64,000 nt of DNA from an uncultured Allobosea sp. GTDB taxonomy: Bacteria; Pseudomonadota; Alphaproteobacteria; Rhizobiales; Beijerinckiaceae. Under the pieces are notes generated by a model. The model made no database searches and was not told the origin of the DNA. It was given only the letters and a program-made list of their open reading frames with translations. The position numbers and the translations under genes were made by a program. Shown here piece by piece: positions 35,833 through 45,195 of this stretch. The stretch lies in contig NZ_CAMFKW010000029.1 in assembly GCF_945957345.1 (NCBI RefSeq), positions 1 to 64,000 of the forward strand. The letters run 5' to 3'. Each line of letters begins with the position of its first letter. The stretch's first letter is position 1.

Positions 35833-36717
35833 TCAGACCTTCGCTGCGCTGGCGGCGGCGTCGATATTCGCGACGAGTTCGGCATCGAGGCCGAGCGAGC
35901 CGGCCAGACCCGCGAGGAAGTCCTTCTCGGCGGCATTGTCCGGGTTGATGGCGATGCGCGCCGCCGTGTAAATCTGCGCCGCGAGCTCGGGGCTTTCGGC
36001 TGCCTCGACCAACGTATCGATCGAAGCCGGGTTCGCCATCTCCTTCGCCAGCCAGTCGTGGGCCTCCCGATCGAGGCCGGCTTCCTTGAGGCCGCCGAGG
36101 ATCGCGCCCTGCTCCTCATCGTCGATATGGCCGTCAGCCGCTGCCGCCGCGATCATGGCGCGAATGAAGGTCAGGGTCGTGGCTTCGCTTGCAGCCTGCG
36201 GCTCGAAGCCGGTGCCAGCCGGCGCAGGCAGCAATTCCTGCTGGCCGGCGTTGAGCAGCGGTTTGCCGGCCTGATAGTTCTGATAGGCCTTGTAGGCGAG
36301 GCCGCCGATCAGCGCGAGGCCGCCGAGCTTGGCAGCGGAGCCGGCGACCGCGCGGCCTGTGCTCGTGCCGAAGACGAGCGCGCCGAGGCCGCCGAGCACG
36401 GCGGTCGCCAGGGCCGGATTGCTGTTGAACATGCCCTTGGCCTGCTCGATCAACTGCTCGGGCGTCCTGCCACCGGTGACGCGGCCGAGCGCATCGCCGG
36501 CACCCTGCTGCACGCCCGTCTGCCGCGCGGCATCGCCCAACCCTTGCGTCGCCTGGGTCAGAATCTGGCCGGCGAGACCGCCGAGCCCGCCCGAGCGCTG
36601 GACCTGATCGGCCAGCCCGCCGAGCATGCCGCCGATTCCGCCCTGTTGCCCGGCTTGCGCGCCAGCCTGGCTGCCGGCGCTGATCAGGGCGTCGAGCAGG
36701 GATTTGGCGTTGAACAT
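35833..36717 (-). CDS. DUF533/TerB-like inner-membrane protein
   Basis: A 294-residue protein. The N-terminus is glycine- and glutamine-rich (GGIGGMLGGLADQV), followed by a membrane helix near residues 110-140, then a TerB-like helical domain from about residue 190 (MIAAAAADGHIDDEEQGAIL). This matches DUF533 (YebE-like) proteins, often envelope-stress induced in Proteobacteria. The ATG at 36717 has an AGGAGA ribosome site 8 bases upstream; the longer frame from 36744 lacks one. Confidence 0.82.
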   Translation of the reverse strand: MFNAKSLLDALISAGSQAGAQAGQQGGIGGMLGGLADQVQRSGGLGGLAGQILTQATQGLGDAARQTGVQQGAGDALGRVTGGRTPEQLIEQAKGMFNSNPALATAVLGGLGALVFGTSTGRAVAGSAAKLGGLALIGGLAYKAYQNYQAGKPLLNAGQQELLPAPAGTGFEPQAASEATTLTFIRAMIAAAAADGHIDDEEQGAILGGLKEAGLDREAHDWLAKEMANPASIDTLVEAAESPELAAQIYTAARIAINPDNAAEKDFLAGLAGSLGLDAELVANIDAAASAAKV

Positions 36718-36818
36718 GTCGCTATTTCTCCTGTTGGCGGCCATCGCGCCGCACAGTCGGGATCGATCAGCCGCATGAAAGCGGCATGACCAAGGCGCCA
36801 GTTTGCATAGCCGCGGGC

Positions 36819-37289
36819 TTATGTCATCGGCAGCGGCAGCACGCCCGGCTCTTTCAGCGTTTCCAGCGCGATTTCGGAGCGGACGCGGGCGACGCTTTCA
36901 TGCGGCATCAGGATTTCGTTGACGAGCCGGGCCAGCGCCTTGAGGTCGCCGACCGCGACCTTGAGCAGGTAATCCGCCTCGCCCGTCAGGGCATGGGCCT
37001 CGAGGATCGCCGGGGTCAGGCGCACGAGGTCGCGGAAGCGGCGGGCATTGTCGCGCGTATGCGTATCGAGCGCGACATGGATGAAGACGATCACGCCGAG
37101 GCCGACGGCGGAGGGCTCCAGCGCCGCGCGATAGCCGCGGATGACGCCTTCCTGTTCCAAGCGCTGCCGGCGGCGCGAGACCTGGCTCGCCGACAGGCCG
37201 ACCGTCTCGGCCAGCGCCGCATTGGTAAGCGAAGCGTCGGTCTGGAGCGCGTCCAGAAGGCGCCAGTCGAGCGCGTCGAGCGTGGCCAT
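36819..37289 (-). CDS. Lrp/AsnC family regulator divergent from hppD
   Basis: A 156-residue Lrp protein: winged helix LDALDWRLLDALQTDASLT and LAETVGLSASQVSRRRQRLEQEGVI, then the RAM domain (VIVFIHVALDT, ILEAHALTGEADYLLKVAV). I start it at 37289; a longer frame to 37358 is unlikely since it runs over the shared operator DNA. It faces hppD across 134 bp, so it probably responds to tyrosine or phenylalanine (HmgR/HpdR-like logic); inference. Confidence 0.88.
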   Translation of the reverse strand: MATLDALDWRLLDALQTDASLTNAALAETVGLSASQVSRRRQRLEQEGVIRGYRAALEPSAVGLGVIVFIHVALDTHTRDNARRFRDLVRLTPAILEAHALTGEADYLLKVAVGDLKALARLVNEILMPHESVARVRSEIALETLKEPGVLPLPMT

Positions 37290-37363
37290 ATCATGTATCC
37301 ATGGCACTATTGATGCGCATATCATGCATCGAAAATTCTGAATGAGGCAAGTTTGCATGCAAA
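37288..37363. promoter_or_regulatory. Operator region between the Lrp gene and hppD
   Basis: Two direct repeats ATATCATGTATC (37288-37299) and ATATCATGCATC (37319-37330) are exactly 31 bp apart, about three helical turns. The second overlaps an inverted pair GATGC/GCATC (37312-37316, 37326-37330). A perfect 12-bp palindrome TTTGCATGCAAA lies at 37352-37363. This array suits an Lrp-type multimer. Confidence 0.55.
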
Positions 37364-37423
37364 TTGCCTGATGTCTGCGCGATCATTGGCGCAATCCGAC
37401 AAGAGCAGACAGGAGGAATGCCC

Positions 37424-38557
37424 ATGGGTCCGTTTCCGCACGATACTGCCCCGCCCGCGATTTCGGCCGCCAACCCGATGGGAACCGACGGCTTCGAGTT
37501 CGTCGAGTTCGCCCATCCCGAGCCGGAGAAGCTCGGCTCCCTCTTCGAGATGATGGGCTTCACCAAGGTCGCCCGCCACCGCTCGAAGCAGGTGACGCTC
37601 TATCGGCAGGGCGACGTCAATTTCGTCGTCAATGCCGAGCCCGATTCCTTCGCCCAGGCCTTCGCGGCCGAGCACGGTCCCTGCGCCTGCGCCATGGCCT
37701 TTCGCGTCGTCGATGCCAAGCACGCTTTCGAGCGGGCGGTGTCGCTCGGCGCCGAGCCCTATGAGAGCGCGATCGGGCCGGACGAGCTGGCGATCCCCGC
37801 CGTGCGCGGCATCGGCGGTTCGCTGCTCTATTTCGTCGATCGCTATGGCGAGAAGGGCTCGATCTGGGACGTCGATTTCGAATGGATCGGCGAGCGTGAC
37901 CCGCATCCGGAGCAGGCCGGGCTCTACTATCTCGATCATCTCACCCATAACGTCATGCGCGGACACATGGATCATTGGGCCGACTGGTACGGCAAACTGT
38001 TCAATTTCCGCGAAATCCGCTTCTTCAACATCGAGGGCAAGCTGACCGGCCTGATCTCGCGGGCGCTGACCTCGCCTTGCGGCAAGATCCGCATCCCGAT
38101 CAACGAGTCGCTCGACGACAAGAGCCAGATCGAGGAATACCTGCGCCAGTACAAGGGCGAGGGCATCCAGCATGTCGCGATGGGCTCGCGCGACATCTAT
38201 GCCAGCGTCGAGGCCCTGCGAGGCAACGGCCTGCCGTTCATGCCGTCGCCGCCCGCGACCTATTACGAGAAGGTCGATGCCCGCGTGCCGAACCACGGCG
38301 AGCCGGTCGCGCGGCTCGAGGCCAACGGCATCCTGATCGACGGCGAGGGCGCGGTCGCGCTCGGCGAGAAGCAAGGCCGGATGAGCAAGGTGCTGCTGCA
38401 GATCTTCTCGGCCACGGTGGTCGGACCGATCTTCTTCGAGTTCATCGAGCGCAAGGGCGATGACGGCTTCGGCGAGGGCAATTTCCGCGCGCTGTTCGAG
38501 TCGATCGAGGAGGACCAGATCCGCAGGGGTGTGCTCAGCCCCGCCGCGGCGGAGTAA
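37424..38557 (+). CDS. hppD: 4-hydroxyphenylpyruvate dioxygenase
   Basis: Converts 4-hydroxyphenylpyruvate to homogentisate in tyrosine catabolism. Iron ligands are H175 (LTHNV), H250 (IQHVAMG) and E339 (FFEFIERKG). The C-terminal [17 protein letters not shown] is typical. The ATG at 37424 gives 377 residues; it lies 7 bases after AGGAGG, whereas the ATG at 37418 touches the ribosome site. No hmgA or fumarylacetoacetase gene is nearby. Confidence 0.95.
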   Translation: MGPFPHDTAPPAISAANPMGTDGFEFVEFAHPEPEKLGSLFEMMGFTKVARHRSKQVTLYRQGDVNFVVNAEPDSFAQAFAAEHGPCACAMAFRVVDAKHAFERAVSLGAEPYESAIGPDELAIPAVRGIGGSLLYFVDRYGEKGSIWDVDFEWIGERDPHPEQAGLYYLDHLTHNVMRGHMDHWADWYGKLFNFREIRFFNIEGKLTGLISRALTSPCGKIRIPINESLDDKSQIEEYLRQYKGEGIQHVAMGSRDIYASVEALRGNGLPFMPSPPATYYEKVDARVPNHGEPVARLEANGILIDGEGAVALGEKQGRMSKVLLQIFSATVVGPIFFEFIERKGDDGFGEGNFRALFESIEEDQIRRGVLSPAAAE

Positions 38558-38565
38558 TGATCAAT

Positions 38566-38592
38566 CGCATGGCCGGCTCGGCCGGCCATGCG
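38566..38592. terminator. Hairpin between convergent hppD and Inh-type genes
   Basis: CGCATGGCCGGC, a TCG loop and GCCGGCCATGCG: a 12-bp perfect stem in the 37 bp between the two stop codons. No strong U-tract on either side. Confidence 0.65.
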
Positions 38593-38594
38593 GA

Positions 38595-39389
38595 TTACGG
38601 CGTGAGCTTGCGCATCATGAGTGGCGCGCCGACCGCCGGGTCCTTGCGCCACTGGCCATTCTCGAAGACGAGATCGGTGCCATGGCCCCTGCGCGCGACC
38701 AGTGTCAGATGCCCGTCGGCATAGCGCCAGGCGACAGGATCGAAGATCGTCAGCCCGGTATCCGGGCACATCCCCTCGAAGGCCGCTAGCTGGCGGCCAT
38801 CGGCGGATGCTGGTGACAGCACGAGGCGGCAGGCCTCGCGGTTCTGCTGGCGCATCAGGACATAGCGCCCGGGCAGGGAAGCAGGCGCCGGTGCAGTCGC
38901 GGGGTCGACTTGCGTGATGCGCTGGGCTGCCGTTGCGGCGGCGCTCTGCGCGCGCTGCGGGGAGACGCGCGGATGGGCTCCCGACGACAGCTTGTAGACT
39001 TTGCCGTCGCTTCCCTTTCCGTCGAGGCCGGTTTCGGGCGAGCCGCTCTGGAACGCGACGACTTCCTTGCCGCCGGCATCCATGAATTGCGGCTGCCCTG
39101 CACCGTTCAGCGTCCAGGATGCGGCGGTATCGAGGATCGGCAGGGCGCGGCGGCAGGTGGCCGGAAAGCGCAACTGGCGCCTGTTGCCGGCCGCTTCCGC
39201 GCCGAGCGTGACGGTGCAGCTTCGCGAGGCATCGGCGAGGGCGAGCTCCCAGGCGCCGAGCCAGCGGCGGATTGCCTCGGGCGCCTTGTCGGCGCCGCGC
39301 GGCAGCGGCGCCGTCTGCGCGACCGCCGGCAGAGAGCCGGCGGCGAGGATCAGGAGCGGCAGCAGCCGGTGGATCAGGCCTTTTTCCAT
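38595..39389 (-). CDS. AprI/Inh-like exported protein
   Basis: A 264-residue exported protein (signal peptide MEKGLIHRLLPLLILAAG, cleavage after about residue 25). Two copies of the AprI/Inh type beta-barrel module can be seen: LGAWELALADASRSCTVTL and, later, GRYVLMRQQNREACRLVLS with FDPVAWRY. Inh proteins block serralysin-type metalloproteases in the periplasm. No protease gene is near. Its start overlaps the dehydrogenase end by 16 bp, so it is probably expressed from that operon. Confidence 0.75.
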   Translation of the reverse strand: MEKGLIHRLLPLLILAAGSLPAVAQTAPLPRGADKAPEAIRRWLGAWELALADASRSCTVTLGAEAAGNRRQLRFPATCRRALPILDTAASWTLNGAGQPQFMDAGGKEVVAFQSGSPETGLDGKGSDGKVYKLSSGAHPRVSPQRAQSAAATAAQRITQVDPATAPAPASLPGRYVLMRQQNREACRLVLSPASADGRQLAAFEGMCPDTGLTIFDPVAWRYADGHLTLVARRGHGTDLVFENGQWRKDPAVGAPLMMRKLTP

Positions 39390-40348
39390 GGTGTCTCCGA
39401 CACGGGCGTCAGCGGCCCCTTGCCATCGAACCATGAAACCATGTTGTCGACCAGAAGCTGGCCCATCGCCTCGCGGGTATGGACCGAGGCCGAGCCGACA
39501 TGGGGCAGCAGCACGGCATGCTCGATCGCGATCAGCTCGGCCGGCACGCGCGGCTCGTCCTCGAACACGTCGAGGCCGGCGGAGAGGATGGTCTTGTCCT
39601 TGAGCGCCTTGATCAGCGCCTGTTCGTCGACGACCGTGCCGCGGCCGACATTGACCAGGATGCCGTTCGGACCCAGCGCCTTCAACACTTCGGCATTGAT
39701 GATGTGGTGGGTCGAGGCGCCGCCCGGCGCGACCGAGATCAGCGTGTCGACATCGGCGGCCATGTCGACCAGCGAGGGATAGTAGGGATAGGACACGTCC
39801 GGCTGGCGCGAGCGGCCATGGTAGACGACCGGCAGGCCGAAGGCTTCGACGCGCTGCGCCACCGCCTTGCCGATGCGGCCGAGACCGACGATGCCGACCT
39901 TGCGGCCGCGCAGCGAGGTGGTGAGCGGATAATTGCCCTGCAGCCACTTGCCCTCGCGCAGGTAGCGGTCGACCTGCGGCAACTGGCGGACAGTGGCGAT
40001 CAGCAGGCCGAGCGCGAGATCGGCGACCTCGTCGGTCAGGACGTCGGGCGTGTTGGTGACGACAAGGCCGCGCCGGCCGGCCTCGGCCGCGTCGACATGG
40101 TCGTAGCCGACGCCGAAGCTGGAGATGACCTCGAGCTTGGGCAGGGCGTCGAACAGCGCGCCGTCGACCCGGTTATGCCCGCCGCCGGCGGCGACGCCGC
40201 GCACCCGGCCCGCGACCTCGCGCAGCAGGGCGTCGCGATCGGCCGCCTTCCACAATTCATGGACGGTGAAGCGCGCCTTGAGCTGGTCGGCCGCATAGGC
40301 CATCAGCGGGCCGGTCTGGACGATTTCGGGCTTGGTGGAGGCTGTCAT
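39374..40348 (-). CDS. D-2-hydroxyacid dehydrogenase (glyoxylate/hydroxypyruvate reductase type)
   Basis: A 324-residue NAD(P)-dependent dehydrogenase. The dinucleotide site is VGIVGLGRIGKAVAQ; the catalytic arginine is in VNVGRGTVVDEQAL, glutamate in VFEDEPRVP, and histidine in LLPHVGSAS. VGYDHVDAAEAGRRG is typical of the GhrB group. The ATG at 40348 was chosen over an upstream frame to 40453 that lacks homology. Upstream (40383-40401) GATTC and GAATC form an inverted pair that may be an operator for the neighbouring GntR protein. Confidence 0.9.
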   Translation of the reverse strand: MTASTKPEIVQTGPLMAYAADQLKARFTVHELWKAADRDALLREVAGRVRGVAAGGGHNRVDGALFDALPKLEVISSFGVGYDHVDAAEAGRRGLVVTNTPDVLTDEVADLALGLLIATVRQLPQVDRYLREGKWLQGNYPLTTSLRGRKVGIVGLGRIGKAVAQRVEAFGLPVVYHGRSRQPDVSYPYYPSLVDMAADVDTLISVAPGGASTHHIINAEVLKALGPNGILVNVGRGTVVDEQALIKALKDKTILSAGLDVFEDEPRVPAELIAIEHAVLLPHVGSASVHTREAMGQLLVDNMVSWFDGKGPLTPVSETPWKKA

Positions 40349-40485
40349 CGTGAGCTGTCCGTCTGTGGTGGCGAAGGTCGTTGATTCGGCTTGTCTGAAT
40401 CGATTAAATTGATAGGGCGCGGGAAAACATGGCGCGGCCTGCTGGAGCGGCATAGCCCCGCCGCCGCATGAGCGCTATCCCATCA

Positions 40486-40509
40486 CGCCTCGCCGATGGA
40501 GGCGAGGCG
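40486..40509 (-). terminator. Hairpin at the end of the GntR gene
   Basis: CGCCTCGCC, a six-base loop and GGCGAGGCG: 9-bp perfect stem ending 2 bases from the GntR stop codon. No T-run. Confidence 0.4.
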
Positions 40510-40510
40510 C

Positions 40511-41287
40511 TCATTTAGTATGCTTTATTTTGGCGGTTTTCCCAGTCTCTGTCGCGACATGCGTGCCGAGCGAGGCCAGCGTCGTGTTCAGGCTGTCGAT
40601 GACGAGGCCGGCCATGCGGGCCGAGGCGAGATCGCCGTCGCGGTCGATGATCGCGAGCAGGACATGCTCGTGGTCGGGCAGGGATTCGATATAGGCGGCC
40701 TCGTCGCCGGTCTTGAGCAGCAATGACCATTGCAGCGTGGCGATGACCGCACTGGAGAGGCATTGCAGCGCGGCGTTCTGACAGGCAGAGAAGATCGCCT
40801 CGTGAAAGGCGAGGTCGGCCCGAATCGTGGCCTCGGCATAGGGTGCGCCATCGGCCATGCCGCGATAGGCGGCTTCGATGCGGGCTATGTCAGCCGAGGT
40901 CCGGCGCTGCGCGGCGAGGCGGGCGGTGCTGGGCTCGACGAAGCGGCGCAACTCGAAGAGATCGCGAATGAATTTCTCGTTGGGATCGGCTTCGAAATGC
41001 CAGGATAGCACATCCGGATCGAGCAGGTTCCAGCGCTCGCGCGGCGCGGCGCGGGTGCCACTCTTCGGGCGCGCCTCGACCAAGCCCTTGGCCGTCAGGA
41101 TCTTGACGGCCTCGCGATAGGCAGTGCGCGAGACCGAGATCTCCGAGCGCAGGTCGTCCTCGTTCGGCAGGACCTCGCCTGCCTTGATGCGGCCGGAGAT
41201 GACCGCGACGGCGAGCTTCTGGGCGACCTGGCCGAAGAGCCGGTCCGGATTGAGCGTCGTCGGCCGCGAGAAGTCGCGTACGCGCAT
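40511..41287 (-). CDS. GntR/FadR-type regulator
   Basis: A 258-residue regulator. The N-terminal winged helix (LFGQVAQKLAVAVISGRI, then LPNEDDLRSEISVSRTAYREAVKIL) is followed by an FCD effector domain (FELRRFVEPSTARLAAQ, LAFHEAIFSACQN). FCD proteins sense carboxylic acids or sugar acids. It lies divergent from the sugar ABC transporter and upstream of the hydroxyacid dehydrogenase, both plausible targets. ATG at 41287. Confidence 0.9.
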   Translation of the reverse strand: MRVRDFSRPTTLNPDRLFGQVAQKLAVAVISGRIKAGEVLPNEDDLRSEISVSRTAYREAVKILTAKGLVEARPKSGTRAAPRERWNLLDPDVLSWHFEADPNEKFIRDLFELRRFVEPSTARLAAQRRTSADIARIEAAYRGMADGAPYAEATIRADLAFHEAIFSACQNAALQCLSSAVIATLQWSLLLKTGDEAAYIESLPDHEHVLLAIIDRDGDLASARMAGLVIDSLNTTLASLGTHVATETGKTAKIKHTK

Positions 41288-41357
41288 CGCTTGTGCCCCT
41301 CCCTCGGGCGCCTTCGGCCAGCCTGAATTTGCGGCATCCCGAAGGTTGTGGCGGCGC

Positions 41358-41391
41358 TTGACAGGGCCGCTTCTATCGTATGACTTTATCG
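41358..41391 (+). promoter_or_regulatory. Promoter/operator candidate for the sugar ABC operon
   Basis: A TTGACA hexamer at 41358-41363 and, downstream, TATCGTATGACTTTATCG at 41374-41391, whose GTATGAC core resembles operators of FadR-type GntR regulators. A good -10 box at normal spacing is not apparent. Confidence 0.3.
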
Positions 41392-41525
41392 CAGATTGGA
41401 ACGGACACAATCGCCGGTAACAGGCATGTCCGCTTTCATCATTCGGTCACAAGAAGCCGATTGTGGTCACAAGCCGCCTAAGGGGCGAGCGTGTGGTCAG
41501 GGAACGGAAAGCAGGGAAGGACGGC

Positions 41526-42578
41526 ATGGCCTCAGTCCAGATCGCCGATGTGCGCAAGGCCTACGGGTCGACGCAGGTCATTCACGGCGTCGATATCGAC
41601 ATCAACGACGGCGAGTTCGTCATCCTGGTCGGCCCGTCCGGCTGCGGGAAGTCGACGCTGCTGCGCATGATCGCGGGGCTCGAGAACATCTCGGGCGGCG
41701 AGATTCGCATCGGTCCGAAGGTGGTGAACGACGTTCCGCCGAAGGAGCGCGACATCGCCATGGTGTTCCAGAACTATGCGCTCTATCCGCATATGACGGT
41801 CGCCGACAACATGGCTTTCTCGATGAAGCTGCGGAAGGCGCCGAAGAGCGAGATCGACGAGCGCGTCAACAAGGCGGCGCAGATCCTCGGCCTGACCAAG
41901 CTGCTCGACCGCTATCCGCGCCAGCTCTCCGGCGGCCAGCGCCAGCGCGTCGCGATGGGCCGCGCCATCGTGCGTGATCCGCAGGTCTTCCTGTTCGACG
42001 AGCCGCTCTCGAATCTCGACGCCAAGCTGCGCGTGCAGATGCGTACCGAGATCAAGGAACTGCACCAGCGCCTGAAGACCACCACGGTCTATGTCACGCA
42101 CGACCAGATCGAGGCCATGACGATGGCCGACAAGATCGTCGTGATGCATGACGGCATCGTCGAACAGATGGGCGCCCCGCTCGATCTCTACGACAACCCC
42201 GCCAATCTCTTCGTCGCGGCCTTCATCGGCTCGCCTTCGATGAACCTGCTCAAGGGCAAGATCACCGGCGCCGGCTTCGAGACCGAAGGCGGCACCATCT
42301 GGCCGATCGGCAAGCATCCGGTCGGTTCCGACGGGCAGGCCGCCGTGCTGGGCATCCGCCCCGAGCATATCCGGCTCGATCCCAATGGCTTGAAGGCCGA
42401 GGTCGTCGTGATCGAGCCGATGGGCTCGGAGACGCAGGTCGTCGTCCGCTGCGGCGGGCAGGACCTGACCTGTATCTTCCGCGAGCGCATCTCGTCCAAG
42501 CCCGGTGAGACGATCGGCATCACGCCGGATACCAGCGTCACGCATCTCTTCGACGCTGCCACCGGCAAGCGGATCTGA
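41526..42578 (+). CDS. Sugar ABC transporter ATP-binding protein (UgpC/MalK type)
   Basis: A 350-residue importer ATPase. Walker A GPSGCGKST, signature LSGGQRQRVAMGRAI and Walker B VFLFDEPLSNLD are intact; the C-terminal regulatory OB-fold starts near residue 240 (FIGSPSMNLLKGKI; VLGIRPEHIRL). ATG at 41526 follows GGGAAGGA. It precedes the binding protein and permeases of the same carrier. Confidence 0.93.
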   Translation: MASVQIADVRKAYGSTQVIHGVDIDINDGEFVILVGPSGCGKSTLLRMIAGLENISGGEIRIGPKVVNDVPPKERDIAMVFQNYALYPHMTVADNMAFSMKLRKAPKSEIDERVNKAAQILGLTKLLDRYPRQLSGGQRQRVAMGRAIVRDPQVFLFDEPLSNLDAKLRVQMRTEIKELHQRLKTTTVYVTHDQIEAMTMADKIVVMHDGIVEQMGAPLDLYDNPANLFVAAFIGSPSMNLLKGKITGAGFETEGGTIWPIGKHPVGSDGQAAVLGIRPEHIRLDPNGLKAEVVVIEPMGSETQVVVRCGGQDLTCIFRERISSKPGETIGITPDTSVTHLFDAATGKRI

Positions 42579-42795
42579 GGGTATACGCCGAGCGTCCGGA
42601 CCATTTGCGGCCCGGTTGATCAGGCGTTCTCTATCGAGAGTTCAGAACCGGCCTTTCCGATTTGCGATCGGGGTCGGCTCAAAGGAATTCGTCGCCCCAA
42701 GGCTGGGCGACGGATGATCGCTGTCAACGCCCATAATCATGCAGGACGGTGGTCCCATGCAGGCCGCCGCCGCGCCAACGGAGGAGACGGTTTCC

Positions 42796-44100
42796 ATGAG
42801 CATTTCACGAAGAGACGTTCTGATCGGTGGTGCAGGTCTCGCGGCGGGCGCGACACTGCCGCTCGCCCCGTCCATCGCCCAGGCCAAGATTGAGCCGGGC
42901 GCGACGCTGCGCGTGCTGCGCCCGACCAAGTTCGTCGATCCCGACCAGGCCATCTTCAACGAGAACACCGAGGCCTTCACCAAGGCGACCGGCGTGCAGG
43001 TCAAGGTCGACTATGCCGGCTGGGAAGACCTGCGCCCGCAGACGGCAGTGACCGCCAATACCGGCGCGGGTCCGGATGTCGTGGTCGGCTGGGCCGATGA
43101 CCCGCACATCTTCTCGGACAAGCTGATCGATCTCACCGATATCGCCGACGAGCTCGGCAAGAAATACGGCGGCTGGTACCCGATTGCCGAGAAATACGGC
43201 AAGAAGGACAAGACCAACCAGTGGATCTCGATCCCGATGGGCGCCTCCGGCGCGCCGGCGGTCTATCGCGAATCCTGGGTCAAGGAAGCGGGCTTCGACA
43301 CCTTCCCGAAGGATCTCGACAACTTCCTCAAGCTCTGCCGCAAGCTCAAGGAGATCGGGCATCCCGCCGGTTTCGCGCTCGGCAATGCGGTGGGCGACGG
43401 CAACGCCTTCTGCAACTGGCTCGTCTGGACGCATGGCGGCTACATGGTCGACGAGAACAACAAGGTCGCGATCAACTCGAAGGAGACGATCGAGGCGCTG
43501 AAATACGCCAAGGCGCTCTACGAGACCTTCATCCCCGGCACGCTCTCCTGGCTCGACATCAGCAACAACAAGGCGCTGACGGCCGGTGAAATCGGCGTCA
43601 CCCAGAACGGCGTCTCGCTCTATTTCTCGATCAAGAACTCGAAGGACGAGAAGACTGCGGCGATCGGCAAGGACCTGAACCACGCGACCATGCCGGTCGG
43701 CCCGCTCGGGCGTCCGTCGGAGCCGGCGCTGATCATCAACGCCATGGCGTTCAAGCACACCAAGTTCCCGAACGCGGCCAAGGAATATCTCCGCTTCATG
43801 ATGGAGAAGGAGCAGTACGACAAGTGGCTGACCGGCTGCTACGGCTACTGGACCCAGCCCCTGAAGGCCTATGCCGAGAGCAAGGTCTGGTCGAGCGATC
43901 CGAAGATCGTGGTCTATCGCGACACCTGGGAGCGCGCGCTGTGGAGCGGCTACAAGGGCTCGATCAACGAGGCAGCCGGCACGGTCAATGCCGAATACGT
44001 GGTCGTCCAGATGGTTGCTTCGGTCTGCTCCGGCCAGGCGACGCCGGAAGAGGCCGCCAAGGAAGCCGAGCGCCGGGCCAAGCGCTACTACCGGACCTGA
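42796..44100 (+). CDS. Sugar ABC transporter substrate-binding protein, Tat-exported
   Basis: A family 1 binding protein of 434 residues. The twin-arginine signal is SRRDVLIGGAGLAAG followed by a hydrophobic stretch and cleavage near SIAQA. VDYAGWEDLRPQTAVTANTG and GPDVVVGWADDPHIF are typical of this group. Ribosome site GGAGGAGA. Tat export is common for such proteins in Rhizobiales. A hairpin 30 bp after the stop may favour its higher expression over the permeases. Confidence 0.92.
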   Translation: MSISRRDVLIGGAGLAAGATLPLAPSIAQAKIEPGATLRVLRPTKFVDPDQAIFNENTEAFTKATGVQVKVDYAGWEDLRPQTAVTANTGAGPDVVVGWADDPHIFSDKLIDLTDIADELGKKYGGWYPIAEKYGKKDKTNQWISIPMGASGAPAVYRESWVKEAGFDTFPKDLDNFLKLCRKLKEIGHPAGFALGNAVGDGNAFCNWLVWTHGGYMVDENNKVAINSKETIEALKYAKALYETFIPGTLSWLDISNNKALTAGEIGVTQNGVSLYFSIKNSKDEKTAAIGKDLNHATMPVGPLGRPSEPALIINAMAFKHTKFPNAAKEYLRFMMEKEQYDKWLTGCYGYWTQPLKAYAESKVWSSDPKIVVYRDTWERALWSGYKGSINEAAGTVNAEYVVVQMVASVCSGQATPEEAAKEAERRAKRYYRT

Positions 44101-44130
44101 CACGCAGATAGCGCTAACCCGGATATGCGC

Positions 44131-44153
44131 GGCCGCCGGCTTGTCCGGCGGCC
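44131..44153 (+). promoter_or_regulatory. Intercistronic hairpin between binding protein and permease genes
   Basis: GGCCGCCGG, loop CTTGT, CCGGCGGCC: a 9-bp GC stem without a U-tract. Such hairpins protect the upstream binding-protein message from 3' decay in many ABC operons. Confidence 0.5.
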
Positions 44154-44238
44154 GACGAGACATCGCATCGAATACGCTCCGAAAAGCCGCTTCCGCTTTT
44201 GGGACCGATGCCACAGCCGACCCGCACGCGAGGGCGCC

Positions 44239-45195
44239 ATGGCCATAGCTGCCGCCGAAGCCCGAACCGTCCACAGCCTGCAACACAACTGGCTGGTGCG
44301 TCTGTTCGATTACAAGCCGTTCCTGATCTTCCTGTGCCTGCTGCCGGCGGCGGGTTTCCTGCTGGTCTTCCTCAGCTATCCCCTGGGGCTGGGCATCTGG
44401 CTCGCCTTCACCGACACGCGCATCGGCCGCGTCGGGCATTTCATCGGTTTCGAGAATTTCGAGTCGCTCTGGTACGACCGGGTCTTCATCACCTCGGTCT
44501 GGAACACGCTGCTCTATACGGGCGTGGCGACTTTCGGGAAATTCGCGCTCGGCCTCTGGCTGGCGCTGCTGCTCAACAACCATCTGCCGTTCAAGTCGTT
44601 GCTCCGGGCGATCATCCTGATCCCCTGGATCGTGCCGACCGTGCTCTCGGCGATCGCCTTCTGGTGGATCTACGATCCGCAGTTCTCGATCATCTCCTAT
44701 GTGCTGGTCGACGTGCTCGGCTGGCGCGACACTTACATCGACTTCCTCGGCCAGCCCTGGCCGGCGCGGTTCTCGCTGATGGCCGCCAATATCTGGCGCG
44801 GTATTCCTTTCGTCGCGATCAGCCTCTTGGCCGGCCTGCAGACGATCTCGCCCTCGCTCTACGAGGCGGCGATGCTCGACGGCGCCAATTCCTGGCAGCG
44901 CTTCCGGCATGTCACGCTGCCGATGCTGATGCCGATCCTGGCGGTGGTGCTGACCTTCTCGGTGCTGTTCACCTTCACCGATTTCCAGCTCGTCTACGCG
45001 ATCACCCGCGGCGGGCCGGTCAACGCCACGCATCTGATGGCGACGCTCGCCTTCCAGCGTGGCATCCCGGGCGGCCAGCTCGGCGAGGGCGCGGCGATCG
45101 CGGTCGCGATGATCCCGTTCCTCGTGATGGCTACGCTGTTCAGCTATTTCGGCCTGTCCCGGCGCAAGTGGCAGCAGGGGGAAGACAATGACTGA
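44239..45195 (+). CDS. Sugar ABC transporter permease (MalF type)
   Basis: A 318-residue permease with six helices and the EAA loop EAAMLDGANSWQRFRHVTLPML, quoted here by its ends EAAMLDGA and VTLPML. ATG at 44239 follows GAGGG. It overlaps the next permease by 8 bp. LYDRVFITSVWNTLLYTG-type sequence near residue 85 is normal for MalF. Confidence 0.92.
   Translation: MAIAAAEARTVHSLQHNWLVRLFDYKPFLIFLCLLPAAGFLLVFLSYPLGLGIWLAFTDTRIGRVGHFIGFENFESLWYDRVFITSVWNTLLYTGVATFGKFALGLWLALLLNNHLPFKSLLRAIILIPWIVPTVLSAIAFWWIYDPQFSIISYVLVDVLGWRDTYIDFLGQPWPARFSLMAANIWRGIPFVAISLLAGLQTISPSLYEAAMLDGANSWQRFRHVTLPMLMPILAVVLTFSVLFTFTDFQLVYAITRGGPVNATHLMATLAFQRGIPGGQLGEGAAIAVAMIPFLVMATLFSYFGLSRRKWQQGEDND

Noticed and set aside
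42805..45033. 742-residue minus-strand open frame over the sugar ABC genes
   Set aside because: Antisense of two clear ABC genes; His/Arg/Asp-rich repeats of DHxRD type are typical of reverse high-GC codons.
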